Below, piece by piece: positions 1-9,320 of a stretch of DNA of 64,000 nt (position 1 is its first letter; each line of letters starts with the position of its first letter). The DNA is from an uncultured Jannaschia sp. (GTDB lineage Bacteria; Pseudomonadota; Alphaproteobacteria; Rhodobacterales; Rhodobacteraceae): NCBI GenBank assembly GCA_947494145.1, contig CANLTZ010000001.1, forward strand, positions 496,001-560,000, given 5' to 3'. Below the pieces are notes generated by a model. The model saw only the letters and a list, made by a program, of their open reading frames with translations, was not told the DNA's origin and ran no database searches. A program made the translations under genes and the position numbers.

Positions 1-1401
1 CGCGATCTGGCGGACAACCGTGTTGATCATGTCCTCGACCTTGCCCGCCAGCATCACCTTGCGCTGCGCGTCGTCCTTCGCGCCGTCGAGCATGGCGCGG
101 AAGGTGAGCATCTCGCCGAAGACCGACGCGGTTTCGGCAAGGGTCAGGGGGGTGGAGGACAGCATCTCCCCCTGACCGGCCGCCAGCACCTGGTGGACGC
201 CGTGGCCCAATTCGTGGGCCAGGGTCATCACGTCGCGCGGTTTGCCCAGGTAGTTTAGCATCACGTAGGGGTGGACGCTGGTCACCGTGGGGTGCGCGAA
301 GGCGCCCGGCGCCTTCCCCGGCTTCACTTCCGCATCGATCCAGCCCTTCTCGAAGAACGGCTCGGCGATCTGGGCCATCTCGGGGTCGAACCCGGCATAG
401 GCGTCCATCACCGTCTTGCGAGCCTCATCCCAGCCGACGATGCGGGTTTCTTCCATGGGCAGGGGCGCGTTCCGGTCCCAGACCTGAAGCTTGTCCAATC
501 CCAACCACTTGGCCTTCAACGCATAGTAGCGGTGGCTGAGCCGTGGATAGGCGGCCACCACGGCATTGCGCAACGCTTCCACCACCTCGGGTTCCACATG
601 GTTGGAGATGTGGCGCCCCGCTTGGGGCGAGGGCAGGTTGCGCCAGCGATCCGTGATTTCCTTTTCCTTGGCCAGCGTGTTGTGGACGCGGGCAAAGGTG
701 CGGATGTTTTCGCCAAAGACGCGGGCCACTTCGCGGGCGGCGGCCTCGCGCTTGGTGCGGTCCGGGTCGGTCAGCAGGTTCAGCGTGCCCTCGATGTTCA
801 GTTCTTCACCCGCGACCGTGAAGGTCAGCCCGGCAATCGTCTCATCAAACAGCTTGTTCCAGGCCGAGGCCCCCACGACCGAGGTGTCGTGCAGAAACTT
901 CTCCAACTCGTCGCTCAGTTGATAGGGCTTCATGGCGCGCAGCCGGTCCAGTGCCGGGCGGTAGCGCGCCAAGTCGGTGTTTGCCTTATAGAGCCCTTCC
1001 AGGAAGTCGTCCTCCAACCGATTGAACTCGAGCCCGAAAAACACCAGAGGCGTCATCATGTTGGTGATTTGGTCCTGCATGTCGGACATGAACTTGGCGC
1101 GGTCGCCATTGGTGGTCTGCTGGTAGTACCGCAGCCCCGCAAAAGACATGATGCGCCCCGCGACCTCGTCGATCTTCTCGTTGCGTTGGATGGCTTTCAG
1201 CATCCCGGCCGCGTCGAGCGTTGCCAACTTCCCCTCATAGTCTGCCGCATAGGCCTTCGCCTCGCCGTCCAACCAGTCCAGGTCGCGGCGCAACTCGGGC
1301 GCGTCTTCCCCGGTATAAAGGTCGTCGAGGTTCCATTCTGGCAGGTCACCCAAGGGCTCCCCCCCGGTGGCGTTGGCATTGGCGTCGCGGAGAAGGGTCA
1401 T
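1..1401 (-). CDS. pepF: M3 family oligoendopeptidase, PepF type (3' part outside window)
   Basis: Cytosolic zinc metallopeptidase that cleaves short peptides. The 467 codons present open with ATG at 1401. The gluzincin motif HELGH lies at residues 396-400 and is followed by ALTLAETASVFGE-like sequence, with the probable third zinc ligand at Glu423, as in M3B oligoendopeptidases. The upstream part (residues about 20-380) reads as the usual helical PepF N-terminal region. The C-terminus lies beyond base 1, so full length cannot be judged; the family is usually about 600 residues. The gene lies downstream of the YgfZ-like gene on the same strand, separated by 230 bp that contain a hairpin. Family call is firm; substrate preference is not visible. 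Confidence 0.93.
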   Translation of the reverse strand, partial: MTLLRDANANATGGEPLGDLPEWNLDDLYTGEDAPELRRDLDWLDGEAKAYAADYEGKLATLDAAGMLKAIQRNEKIDEVAGRIMSFAGLRYYQQTTNGDRAKFMSDMQDQITNMMTPLVFFGLEFNRLEDDFLEGLYKANTDLARYRPALDRLRAMKPYQLSDELEKFLHDTSVVGASAWNKLFDETIAGLTFTVAGEELNIEGTLNLLTDPDRTKREAAAREVARVFGENIRTFARVHNTLAKEKEITDRWRNLPSPQAGRHISNHVEPEVVEALRNAVVAAYPRLSHRYYALKAKWLGLDKLQVWDRNAPLPMEETRIVGWDEARKTVMDAYAGFDPEMAQIAEPFFEKGWIDAEVKPGKAPGAFAHPTVTSVHPYVMLNYLGKPRDVMTLAHELGHGVHQVLAAGQGEMLSSTPLTLAETASVFGEMLTFRAMLDGAKDDAQRKVMLAGKVEDMINTVVRQIA

Positions 1402-1575
1402 GGGGCGTCCTCATATCTGGCGTCCCGCGGAACCTATGGTCGAGGCAAGGCGGCGGCAACCGCATGGACGGCTTCTGTCTGGGCATCGGTGAGATTGCGG
1501 GTAACTGGCGGTGGGCTTTTGCCAGGGATGTTCTTCATTGGCGGATGAACCAGCGCAGACGCCCGCTTCATCGAC

Positions 1576-1607
1576 GGACCGGCGCCCTACGGGCTTGATT
1601 CCGGTCC
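1576..1607. repeat. dispersed GGACCGG hairpin, copy 1
   Basis: Inverted repeat with outer arms GGACCGG / CCGGTCC and an inner CGCCC / GGGC stem. It sits 24 bp past the stop codon of the YgfZ-like gene. Four related hairpins occur at 4296, 34956, 48964 and 55485. It could act as a transcription terminator or be a REP-like element. Confidence 0.7.
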
Positions 1608-1631
1608 TGCGCAAAGTGACCGCGTAATCGA

Positions 1632-2351
1632 TCAGCCCCGCGCGTCCAACGATACTGCCACGCCCCCGGCTTCCATCCCCTCGACCCGATCAAATCGCAG
1701 GTAGGCCAGCGCGCGGTCGCCCGACACGGTATGGATCCGGCCCGCAGGCTTGCCGCCCGCGGTGATCTCGGTGCCCTCGACCAGCCCGTCGCCGTGCACC
1801 CGGGCCAGGCCTTTGCGCAACTCCGTCTTGTGCTTCATGCGGGCGACGATTTCCTGGCCTACGAAGCAGCCCTTCTTGAAATCCACGCCGCCCAGCCGCT
1901 CGAACCCCATTTCCAAGATGAAGCTCTCATTGGGGATCAACTCCCGCCCGGCCTCCGGCACCAAGTTTTCCACCCGGATCGCATCCCAATCCAGCGCCGC
2001 CTCGAGCGCGCCGTCATAGCTGCGAAACCCCATGCCGGGACGGGGGTCGCGCATGGTGTCGGGTAGCGCGCTGATGCTGCGGGACGGTTTCAGATCGCTG
2101 GCCGCGATGTCTACCTTGGCCCGCAGCCGGTACATCGCCAACCTTTGCGCAACACCCTGAACCAAGTCCGCATCCACATCCAGATAGAATGCGTCATCAT
2201 CGCGAAAGGTCAGAAAATCGGCTAGATATTTGCCCTGGGGCGTCAGCAAAGCCGCATAGCCCAGCCCGTATTCGGGGACGTCCCTGGTCAATAGACCATG
2301 CAGGAAGCTCTCCCGGTCAGCACCCGAGATACGAAGGACAGTGCGGCTCAT
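1632..2351 (-). CDS. ygfZ: YgfZ/GcvT-like folate-binding Fe-S cluster assembly factor
   Basis: Probable folate-dependent helper in maturation of iron-sulfur enzymes, as known for YgfZ/CAF17 relatives. The 239-residue protein carries the family signature KGCFVGQE at residues 160-167, with the conserved Cys at 162, and an N-terminal GcvT-like fold (SGADRESFLHGLLTRDV). An upstream in-frame Met exists 10 codons earlier, but the conserved region begins close to the Met at 2351, so that start is preferred. It is transcribed towards pepF and divergently from the aminotransferase at 2625. Function is inferred from the family motif. Confidence 0.88.
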   Translation of the reverse strand: MSRTVLRISGADRESFLHGLLTRDVPEYGLGYAALLTPQGKYLADFLTFRDDDAFYLDVDADLVQGVAQRLAMYRLRAKVDIAASDLKPSRSISALPDTMRDPRPGMGFRSYDGALEAALDWDAIRVENLVPEAGRELIPNESFILEMGFERLGGVDFKKGCFVGQEIVARMKHKTELRKGLARVHGDGLVEGTEITAGGKPAGRIHTVSGDRALAYLRFDRVEGMEAGGVAVSLDARG

Positions 2352-2480
2352 GTCTCCCACATGGGGCAACGCGCGCGCCAAGCCAAGGCCCGCCGTTCAA
2401 AACCGCGCGCCATGGCGCCAACGCGACCCAAGCTCCCGACACGTTCTTGCGCCCTCAATCCCCCGATCCGACCGGCCCCC

Positions 2481-2501
2481 TTCATCCTGGCAAAAATACT
2501 C
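2481..2501 (-). other. dispersed GAGTATTTTTGCCAGGATGAA motif, copy 1
   Basis: On the minus strand this reads GAGTATTTTTGCCAGGATGA followed by A. Near-identical copies lie at 18959-18980 and 62075-62097, with a diverged one at 7590-7611. This copy is in the divergent gap between the YgfZ-like gene and the aminotransferase. Function unknown; it recurs beside gene 3' ends in this window. Confidence 0.6.
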
Positions 2502-2624
2502 AAAATCCCCCCGCGCATCCCGGTGCCCACGCCTGATGCTTTGTGTGCCCTGCACGGCCATCCGTTGACCCCAAGCCGCGCCGACGCTACCTGCGCTCTA
2601 TCCCCCGTTGACGGAGCTCCGGCC

Positions 2625-3854
2625 ATGCGCGACGACAGCCCGACCCCCCGCCCAAGCCTGGCAAATGGGCCCATGACGCTGGCCATTCCGGGTCCGTCCA
2701 TCGTGCCCGACCGGGTGCTCCGCGCCATGCATCGCCCGTCGCCCAACATCTACCACGGGCCGCTGGTGGACCTAACCCATTCCCTAATTCCCGATCTCAA
2801 GCAGGTCGCCCGCACGCTCCACAACGCCACGATCTATATCGGCAATGGCCACGCTGTGTGGGAAGCAAGCCTCGCCAACACCCATGCCCGCGGCGATCTT
2901 GTCCTGATCCCCCGCACCGGCACTTTTGCCGATGGCTGGGGTGAGATGGCGCGGGGTCTGGGCCTGCGCGTGGAATATATCGATTTCGGCAATCGCAGCC
3001 CCATGGATGCCGCCGCCATCGGCGCGCGCCTGCGCGACGACAAGGACCTCGAAATCAAATCCGTTCTGGCTGTCCATGTGGACACCTCGTCTTCCGTCCG
3101 CTCCGACATTGCGGCCATCCGGGCCGAAATGGATGCCGCCGGGCATCCCGCGCTTTTGCAGGTTGATTGCATGGCGTCCTTGGGCTGCGACGTGTTCGAG
3201 ATGGACGAATGGGGCGTCGACGTCACCATTGCCGGCTGCCAGAAAGGGCTGATGACGCCCGCTGGCATGGCCTTCGTTTTCTACAACGATAAGGCCGACC
3301 GAGCCCGCGACCGTTCCGACTGCGCGACGGGCTATTGGGATTGGCGCCCGCGCACAAACCCCGAAGTCTATTTCCGCTATTTCAACGGCACCGGCCCCAC
3401 CCATCACCTCTACGGGTTGCGCGAAGCGCTCGATATGCTGGTCCATGAAGAAGGGATCGACAACGCCTGGGCTCGCCACGCCACCCTGGCCCGGGCGCTC
3501 TGGGCGGCCTTCGCCGCGTGGGAGACGCCGGGCGGGCTGGAGCTGAATGTCCGCGACCCCGCCCATCGCAGCCACGCCGTCACCGCCGTGCGCCTGCCCG
3601 AAAATGCCACCCGCCTGCGCGAGTGGACCGAGGAAGAATTGGGCCTGACGCTGGGCATCGGCCTGGGCATGGCGCCCTTGGGCGACCCCGCCTGGCACGG
3701 TTTTTTCCGCGTTGGCCATATGGGCCATGTTTCGGGCCATTCGATGATGGGGACGCTGGGCGCGATCGAGGCGGGCCTGCGCGCGCTCGACCTGCCCCAC
3801 GGGCCCGGCGCCTTAGCCGCGGCCGCTTCCGTCCTCGCCGCATCCGCGACGTGA
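2625..3854 (+). CDS. class V PLP-dependent aminotransferase (alanine/serine-glyoxylate aminotransferase family)
   Basis: 409-residue fold-type I PLP enzyme of the AGT/SGAT family, which transfers an amino group between alanine or serine and glyoxylate. The N-terminus shows the family pattern of a substrate-entry loop (IPGPSIVPDRVLRAM...NIYHGP). The Schiff-base lysine is probably Lys207 in GCQKGLMTPAG, and the phosphate-binding Asp lies in QVDCMASLG. Reading continues open well upstream, but the ATG at 2625 has a weak ACGGAG ribosome site and precedes the first conserved block. The gene stands alone. A glyoxylate/hydroxypyruvate reductase at 6140 acts on related two- and three-carbon acids, but no operon links them. 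The exact donor cannot be told from sequence alone. Confidence 0.88.
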   Translation: MRDDSPTPRPSLANGPMTLAIPGPSIVPDRVLRAMHRPSPNIYHGPLVDLTHSLIPDLKQVARTLHNATIYIGNGHAVWEASLANTHARGDLVLIPRTGTFADGWGEMARGLGLRVEYIDFGNRSPMDAAAIGARLRDDKDLEIKSVLAVHVDTSSSVRSDIAAIRAEMDAAGHPALLQVDCMASLGCDVFEMDEWGVDVTIAGCQKGLMTPAGMAFVFYNDKADRARDRSDCATGYWDWRPRTNPEVYFRYFNGTGPTHHLYGLREALDMLVHEEGIDNAWARHATLARALWAAFAAWETPGGLELNVRDPAHRSHAVTAVRLPENATRLREWTEEELGLTLGIGLGMAPLGDPAWHGFFRVGHMGHVSGHSMMGTLGAIEAGLRALDLPHGPGALAAAASVLAASAT

Positions 3855-3951
3855 CACCGCCCTATACCTGCCCAAACTTTGCCATCCGGTTTAGTTAACA
3901 ATAGTTAACAATTTCGTTTTTGTGCTGAAAAGTGCAGGTAGGAGGAAGGCA

Positions 3952-4170
3952 ATGGCGTTCAAAAATGCCGCCAAGATACTATCCTCGCCCCCGATTCGCT
4001 TCGTGCTGGTGACAGGGGTCTTCGTGCTTCTCTGGGGGCCGGTCGTGATGACCGTGGTCAATGGCGCCGGCCGCTACGCCGAGGCCCGTTCCACGGCCGC
4101 CGATACCAGCCGCGCCGCCCAGGACGCCGTCCAGCACAGTATGCCCACCTCTGCGACGGCCCTGCGCTAA
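3952..4170 (+). CDS. small single-pass membrane protein, unknown
   Basis: 72-residue protein with a strong AGGAGG ribosome site seven bases before the ATG. A basic, amphipathic start (MAFKNAAKILSSPPIRF) is followed by one hydrophobic segment at about residues 17-39 and a short polar Ala/Ser/Thr-rich tail. The upstream 100 bp are AT-rich with a repeated TTAACAATAGTTAACAAT block, likely promoter DNA. I do not recognise the family. The ribosome site and membrane segment argue that it is real. Confidence 0.6.
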   Translation: MAFKNAAKILSSPPIRFVLVTGVFVLLWGPVVMTVVNGAGRYAEARSTAADTSRAAQDAVQHSMPTSATALR

Positions 4171-4295
4171 GGCGGTCGCCGCCAAGCCAGATGCGGGACC
4201 GACCAGCACTTCAATCCGGATTTTGACGCGGCTCGCAATTGCGGTGTCCCGTGACAAGGTCGCCCTAAGACTTCGACCGCACGCGCCAAAAGCCC

Positions 4296-4322
4296 GGACA
4301 TATGCCCATCGGGCACCGGTCC
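4296..4322. repeat. dispersed GGACCGG hairpin, copy 2
   Basis: On the minus strand GGACCGGTGCCC-GA-TGGGCA then TATGTCC form a hairpin, and the preceding CGATGGACCGG matches the other copies. It lies in the convergent gap 4171-4453. Nothing else was recognised in that gap, and no tRNA could be folded from its TTCAAAC-like stretch. Confidence 0.6.
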
Positions 4323-4453
4323 ATCGGCGGGGCCGCCGCTGGCCCGGCTCGCCCCTCCTGGGATATGTCTGCTCGTAGCTAGTCCGGTCAGCGTGGAGCG
4401 CGTGCACACAATCGGTTCAAACCAAACCGCGATCAACGTCCCACTTGGACCCG

Positions 4454-4696
4454 TCAGCCCCGCTGCCTTGCCCGGGCCAAACTGCGTGCCACGCGCGCCT
4501 CCCACTCCGCCTCGGCTGCTGCGCGCCGTGCGCCGAGCCGCAAGATAGCCCAATGCAGCACCGCGCAAATCACGAGGGCGACCGCATAGCCCCAAATGCC
4601 CCAGACCAGCACCAAACCCGAGACCAGCAACAGATAGAACATCCCCAAAAAGGCGGCCGTGTAGTCTTCGACCCGTCCCATGCGGTGGTCATCCAT
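4454..4696 (-). CDS. small two-helix membrane protein, unknown
   Basis: 80-residue protein starting at an ATG with a good GGAGG ribosome site. Two hydrophobic segments (about residues 13-34 and 35-55) are separated by a tight turn, followed by a basic, Ala/Arg-rich cytoplasmic tail predicted to be helical. It is the last gene before a convergent gap and lies 129 bp downstream of the hisC-like gene on the same strand. No functional motif is visible. Confidence 0.6.
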   Translation of the reverse strand: MDDHRMGRVEDYTAAFLGMFYLLLVSGLVLVWGIWGYAVALVICAVLHWAILRLGARRAAAEAEWEARVARSLARARQRG

Positions 4697-4825
4697 GATG
4701 TCGCCTCCGGATACGTTTGACAGATAGATTAGGCGCTCCGCTCGTAATCTCCAGCCCTCTTCCGCTTTGCGTGATCGCGTGCTCTGCCATCCGTGCCGTC
4801 CTTGCGACTTTTTGCGCGTCCGCGG

Positions 4826-5926
4826 TCACATTGCCGCCTCTTTCAGCGCCTCCGGCAGGGCCGCGCGCAAGGCTGCCATATCCGCCTCGGCCCCGCAGGA
4901 TACCCGAATGCAGCGATCCAATGGTGCGACGCCCGGCATCCGCACAAACACCCCGCGCGCCACCAAGCCCTGCAAGACGCGGCGCGCGAAATCCCCGTCG
5001 TGGCCGCAATCCACCGCCACGAAATTCGTGGCCGAGGGCAGAGGCGCCAGCCCATTTTCGCGCGCGATGTCTGCAATCGTGTCGCGCGACGCCACCACGC
5101 GCCCCACCACATCGGCCAGCCAATCCGCGTCGCACAGCGCCGCCAAAGCGCCCGCCTGCGCCACCCGGCCCAGCCCGAAATGGTTGCGCACCTTATCGAA
5201 GGCGCCGATCACGTCGGGGTTGCCAATGGCATAACCCACCCGCAGCCCGGCCAGGCCGTGGGCCTTGGAAAAAGTCCGCATGCGGATCAGGTTGCGCCGC
5301 CCCGGGTCCAACGGCGGAATGGCGTCTTCGGGCGCCAGATCGGCGTAGGCCTCATCAAGCACGACCAGCGTGTCGTCAGGCACCGCCGCCACGAAGTCTA
5401 TCACCGCCTCCGCCCCATGCCAGGACCCCATGGGGTTGTCCGGGTTGGCCAGGTAGACCAGCTTCGCCCCCACCTCGCGTGCAGCACGCGCCAGCGCCTC
5501 CGGGTCCTCCTGGTCGTCGCGATAGGGCACTTTCACCAGCCGCCCGCCAAAGCCCGCAACGTGGTAGTTGAAGGTGGGATAGGCCCCGTCCGAGGTCACC
5601 ACCGTTTCGCCTTCGCCCACGAAAAGCCGCGCCAGATAGCCCAGCAACCCGTCGATCCCTTCGCCCGCGACCACGGCCTCGGGCGCTATCCCGTGATGGG
5701 CGGCCAAAGCCTGCCGCAGCGCGTCATATTCCGGGTCGCCATACATCCAAGCTGTGCGCGCGGCTTCTGCCATGGCTTCAATCGCCCGCGGCGAGGGGCC
5801 GAACACGCTCTCATTAGCGCCGAGCCTGGCTTCAAATGGCCGACCCATCGCCCGCTCCTGCGCTTCGGGTCCCACGAACGGGACAGAGGCGGGCAGGTTT
5901 GTGGCCAAAGGCGTGAATCGAGGCAT
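4826..5926 (-). CDS. class I/II aminotransferase, histidinol-phosphate aminotransferase-like
   Basis: 366-residue PLP enzyme. The phosphate and cofactor contacts are readable: ANES near the N-terminus, NPDNPMG at 161-167, DEAY at 191-194, the Schiff-base Lys221 in TFSKAHGLAGLRVGY, and a C-terminal RVSCG block. This matches the HisC family that makes L-histidinol phosphate, but Rhodobacteraceae carry several paralogues acting on aromatic or other amino acids. This copy is not next to histidine genes, so only the family is assigned. The open frame extends upstream, but the Met at 5926 gives the standard family N-terminus. Confidence 0.87.
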   Translation of the reverse strand: MPRFTPLATNLPASVPFVGPEAQERAMGRPFEARLGANESVFGPSPRAIEAMAEAARTAWMYGDPEYDALRQALAAHHGIAPEAVVAGEGIDGLLGYLARLFVGEGETVVTSDGAYPTFNYHVAGFGGRLVKVPYRDDQEDPEALARAAREVGAKLVYLANPDNPMGSWHGAEAVIDFVAAVPDDTLVVLDEAYADLAPEDAIPPLDPGRRNLIRMRTFSKAHGLAGLRVGYAIGNPDVIGAFDKVRNHFGLGRVAQAGALAALCDADWLADVVGRVVASRDTIADIARENGLAPLPSATNFVAVDCGHDGDFARRVLQGLVARGVFVRMPGVAPLDRCIRVSCGAEADMAALRAALPEALKEAAM

Positions 5927-6139
5927 GGCAAACCCTAAGTTATTGCGCGCTCCCACCCCAAGGCGAGACGTCGCACACGTTATCTCGGAAGCCCTGGGCA
6001 TGAAACCTGACCCAATAGATCCACCATGGCTGCACCTCCGGACCGGATCCGAACCCAACGGCCGCAGGGGCATCGCTGCAAGACAGCCCGGCATTGCCCC
6101 AGCGTGCGCCCGCCCCCCCCCCGGCGCGGACCAATTGCC

Positions 6140-7084
6140 TCAGCGCCCAAGCGCCTCCGACCGATCTACCACATGCAGCAAGGGCTCCCCATCCTCACCC
6201 CGCCGAATGTTCTCGGCGATCACATGCGCCGCCGTCTGCGCCCGCGTGGCCGATGCGATATGCGGCGTCACCGTCACCCGGGGATGCCCCCAAAACGGAT
6301 GATCCTCAGGCAAAGGTTCCTCCCGGAAGGCATCCAGCGTGGCATGGGCCAGCTGCCCGCTCTCCAATGCGGCCAGAAGCGCTGCATCGTCGATCAGGGC
6401 CCCGCGCCCTGGGTTCAGCAACATCGCGCCTTCGGGCAGCCAGCTCAGCACCTCGGCGTCGATCAAGTTCTCGGTGGACCGCGTCAGCGGCGTCAACAAC
6501 ACGACGATCTGCGCGTCTCGCAATGCCTCCCGCAGCCCGTCACGCCCGGTCAGCGACCGCACCCGAGGCACCGATTTCTCGCTGCGCGACCACCCCGTCA
6601 CCGGAAAGCCCAGCCGCGCCAGCGCTTCCGCACAGGCCGCGCCCAGCACGCCCATACCGAGCATCGCCACCGGTCGGTTGGCGGCCAAGGGCGGCGCGCG
6701 GTTGTTCCAGACGCGATCCGGGTTCACGATATGGGCATCCATGCCCAGATGGTGGCGCAGCACATGGCCCGTCACCCATTCCACCATGCCCTGTGTCAGC
6801 CCGTCATCCACCATCCGCGTCAGCGGTGCGGTCAGCGTCCGGTTACCCTCTACATCTTCCACCCCCGCCCAAAGGTTTAGCACCCCCTTCAGCGCGGTAT
6901 AGGGTCCAAAGTCCTGCAGAGGGGAGCTCGGGGCATAGACAATCCATTCGATCGCCTCGGGCGCCGGGTCTTCATCCAACAGCACGATCTCATGGGCCAC
7001 ACCCCTCGCCGCTAAGGCGGCAGGTAGGACTTCGGCATAATGGGCCCAACTGGCCCGGCTCGCGGCATAGAGAATGCGCGTCAT
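6140..7084 (-). CDS. ghrA: glyoxylate/hydroxypyruvate reductase A
   Basis: Cytosolic D-2-hydroxyacid dehydrogenase that reduces glyoxylate to glycolate and hydroxypyruvate to glycerate with NAD(P)H. The 314-residue protein has the Rossmann motif GMGVLG at 143-148, the substrate-binding Arg227 in NPGRGALID, an acidic EEPLPEDHPFW block supplying the Glu, and catalytic His275 in VTPHIAS. The N-terminal VYAPSSPLQDF and LWAGVED segments are typical of GhrA rather than phosphoglycerate dehydrogenase. Its ATG overlaps the stop codon of the upstream VOC gene by four bases, so the two are probably translationally coupled. Confidence 0.93.
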   Translation of the reverse strand: MTRILYAASRASWAHYAEVLPAALAARGVAHEIVLLDEDPAPEAIEWIVYAPSSPLQDFGPYTALKGVLNLWAGVEDVEGNRTLTAPLTRMVDDGLTQGMVEWVTGHVLRHHLGMDAHIVNPDRVWNNRAPPLAANRPVAMLGMGVLGAACAEALARLGFPVTGWSRSEKSVPRVRSLTGRDGLREALRDAQIVVLLTPLTRSTENLIDAEVLSWLPEGAMLLNPGRGALIDDAALLAALESGQLAHATLDAFREEPLPEDHPFWGHPRVTVTPHIASATRAQTAAHVIAENIRRGEDGEPLLHVVDRSEALGR

Positions 7085-7491
7085 GCAGCGAAGGCCCGGC
7101 CCAAGTCGCGCATCCCCTTCACTTCGATCGGGTTGCCGAACGGGTCCAGAAAGAACATCGTCGCCTGTTCCACCGGCTCTCCCTCAAACCGCAGCGTGGG
7201 TGCGATCACGAAAACGGTCCCCGCCGTTTCCAACCGGGTGGCCAAGTCGCGCCAGGCGCGCATGTCGAGCAACACGCCGAAATGGGGCATGGGTACCATG
7301 TGATCGCCAACCCGACCTGTGGGCCGATGGGCGAAGGTTTCCCCCAGATGCAGGCTGATCTGGTGACCGAAAAAGTCGAAATCGACCCAAGTGTCGGTCC
7401 TGCGCCCCTCGGCACATCCCAGCACCCCGCCATAAAAGGCCCGAGCGCCGTCCAGATCACCGATATTGAAAGCCAGATGAAAGATACTCAT
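7081..7491 (-). CDS. VOC (glyoxalase/dioxygenase fold) protein
   Basis: 136-residue protein of the vicinal-oxygen-chelate superfamily. Two beta-alpha-beta modules are visible: FHLAFNIGDLDGARAFYGGVLG at the start and FFLDPFGNPIEVKGM near the end. His4-equivalent and Glu in NPIEVKG are plausible metal ligands. The start at 7491 (MSIFHLAFN) fits the fold; earlier in-frame Mets would add an unconserved extension. The last four bases form an ATGA overlap with ghrA. Co-transcription suggests a link to glyoxylate or related aldehyde chemistry, but that is only context. Confidence 0.82.
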   Translation of the reverse strand: MSIFHLAFNIGDLDGARAFYGGVLGCAEGRRTDTWVDFDFFGHQISLHLGETFAHRPTGRVGDHMVPMPHFGVLLDMRAWRDLATRLETAGTVFVIAPTLRFEGEPVEQATMFFLDPFGNPIEVKGMRDLGRAFAA

Positions 7492-7589
7492 GGGCCACGG
7501 ATGCCACGGCCCCCGCTTGCCGCCAACCGTCTTTACCATGACGGAAGCCATCGCCGACGCAAACAGACGCCTCTGGATCGACCGCCCCC

Positions 7590-7650
7590 TTCAGCCTGGC
7601 GTCAAATACTCCGGGGGAGTCGATCTCTGATCGACGGGGGCTGGCCCCCC
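7590..7650 (-). terminator. 3'-end element after nadE: two hairpins plus GAGTATTT motif copy
   Basis: Reading the minus strand away from nadE there is first a GGGGG/CCCCC hairpin abutting the stop codon. A perfect GTCGATC-TCT-GATCGAC hairpin follows, then GAGTATTTGACGCCAGGCTGAA, a diverged copy of the motif at 2481, 18959 and 62075. The layout suggests a transcription terminator or a 3'-untranslated regulatory element. Confidence 0.6.
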
Positions 7651-9320
7651 TACGCCCCCGACGGATCGCGCCACCGGTTCACAATCGGATAGCGTCGATC
7701 CAGCCAGAAGGCTCGCTGCGACAACCGCGCGCCCGGGGCAGATTGAAACCGCTTGTATTCGCTCAGATAAACTAAGCGCTCCACATGCTTCACGACGTCT
7801 ATATGATGGCCCGCCGCCACGATTTCGGCCACTGAGTGTTCTTCGTCGATCAGCCGCTTCAAAATGTCGTCCAGCACCGGATAGGGTGGCAAGCTGTCTT
7901 CGTCCTTCTGGTCTTCCTTCAATTCCGCCGAAGGCGGCTTGTCGATCACGCGGGGCGGCATCACCTCCCCGTCAGGCCCCTTGAACCAGGTGACATAATT
8001 GGCGTTTCTCCACCGGCAGACCTCAAACAGATCGGTCTTGTAGAGATCCTTGACCGGGTTATACCCCCCTGACATATCGCCATAGATCGTGGCATATCCC
8101 ACCGCCACTTCCGACTTGTTGCCGGTGGTTAACAGCATCGCGCCGGTCTTGTTGGACAACGCCATCAACAGTAGTCCACGAATGCGCGATTGCAGGTTTT
8201 CTTCTGTGATGTCAGGGGCATAGCCCTCAAAAAGCGGCGCCAATGTTTCCGTGGCCGCCGCCCGTGTGGTCCCGATGGGCAGCGTGTCCAACCGGCAGCC
8301 CAACCGCTCCGCCACGCCCCGCGCATCGTCGAGCGATGCGTCCGAGGTGTATTCCGACGGCAGCATCACGCAATGCACGTTCTCCGGGCCCAAGGCGTCA
8401 CAGGCAATGGCCGCCACGATGGCCGAATCCACGCCCCCCGACAGGCCCAGAACGGCTTTCGCGAACGCGGTCTTGGCCATGTAATCCCGCAAAGCCACGA
8501 CCATGGCGCGGTAATCGGCACCCGGGCCTTCGGGTTGTTTTTCCAAGACCCCTCTTCGGGCCTTCCAGCCCTCATCCGTGCGGTCGAAATCCACATGGGT
8601 GATCGCATCTTCGAAACTGGGCAGGTGATGCGTCAACTCTCCATGGGGGTTGAGCACAAAGGAGGCGCCATCAAAGACTTGGTCGTCCTGCCCGCCCATC
8701 AGGTTCAGATAGACCAAGGGGAGCCCGTTCTCGACACTGCGCGCCACCATATGCCCATAGCGCACGTCTTGCTTGCCCCGAAAATAGGGCGAACCATTGG
8801 GGACCAAAAACAGCTCGGCACCGGTTTCCGCGAGCGTCTCGCAGACATCTTCGAACCACGCATCCTCGCAAATCGGCGTCCCGATCCGGATCGGCCCGAT
8901 CCGGTACGGCCCAGAGATATCGCCTGAGTGAAAATATCGTTTCTCGTCAAAGACTTTGTAGTTTGGCCGATGGTGCTTGAGGATTTCCGCCACCACCTTC
9001 CCGCCACTGGCCACGACCCAAGCGTTATGGGGCTTGTCGTCGCCTTCGCGCCAGATAGGTGTCCCGATCCCGATTGCCGGGCCATCGGCGCAGTCGGAGA
9101 CCAATTGGGCAAGGACGCGTGCAGCGTCAGCCACGAAGGCCGGTTTGCGCACCAGATCCTGGGGCTGATAACCGGATAAAAACATCTCGGGCAGCGCCAC
9201 CATATCGGCGCCTGCGGCCTTGGCCGCCGCCCAAGCCTTGCGCGCCAAGTCCGCATTGCCCTCCAGATCCCCCATCGTGGGGTTCAACTGGGCAAGGGTT
9301 AGTCGAAACGTCTCTGGCAT
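7650..9320 (-). CDS. nadE: glutamine-hydrolysing NAD+ synthase
   Basis: Last step of NAD+ synthesis: amidation of nicotinic acid adenine dinucleotide using ammonia from glutamine. The 556-residue protein has two domains. The N-terminal nitrilase-type glutaminase carries Glu45 (VALPEMFLSGY), Lys115 (KHHRPNYKVFDEKR) and Cys151 (PICEDAWF). The C-terminal synthetase carries the PP-loop SGGVDS at 294-299 and later TTGNKSE. The start at 9320 begins exactly with the conserved beta strand (RLTLAQLNPTMGD). Domain order and length are normal for the glutamine-dependent class. Confidence 0.96.
   Translation of the reverse strand: MPETFRLTLAQLNPTMGDLEGNADLARKAWAAAKAAGADMVALPEMFLSGYQPQDLVRKPAFVADAARVLAQLVSDCADGPAIGIGTPIWREGDDKPHNAWVVASGGKVVAEILKHHRPNYKVFDEKRYFHSGDISGPYRIGPIRIGTPICEDAWFEDVCETLAETGAELFLVPNGSPYFRGKQDVRYGHMVARSVENGLPLVYLNLMGGQDDQVFDGASFVLNPHGELTHHLPSFEDAITHVDFDRTDEGWKARRGVLEKQPEGPGADYRAMVVALRDYMAKTAFAKAVLGLSGGVDSAIVAAIACDALGPENVHCVMLPSEYTSDASLDDARGVAERLGCRLDTLPIGTTRAAATETLAPLFEGYAPDITEENLQSRIRGLLLMALSNKTGAMLLTTGNKSEVAVGYATIYGDMSGGYNPVKDLYKTDLFEVCRWRNANYVTWFKGPDGEVMPPRVIDKPPSAELKEDQKDEDSLPPYPVLDDILKRLIDEEHSVAEIVAAGHHIDVVKHVERLVYLSEYKRFQSAPGARLSQRAFWLDRRYPIVNRWRDPSGA

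Noticed and set aside
4400..4430. GGTTCAAAC tRNA-like stretch
   Set aside because: The 5-bp T-stem does not pair and no cloverleaf could be built.
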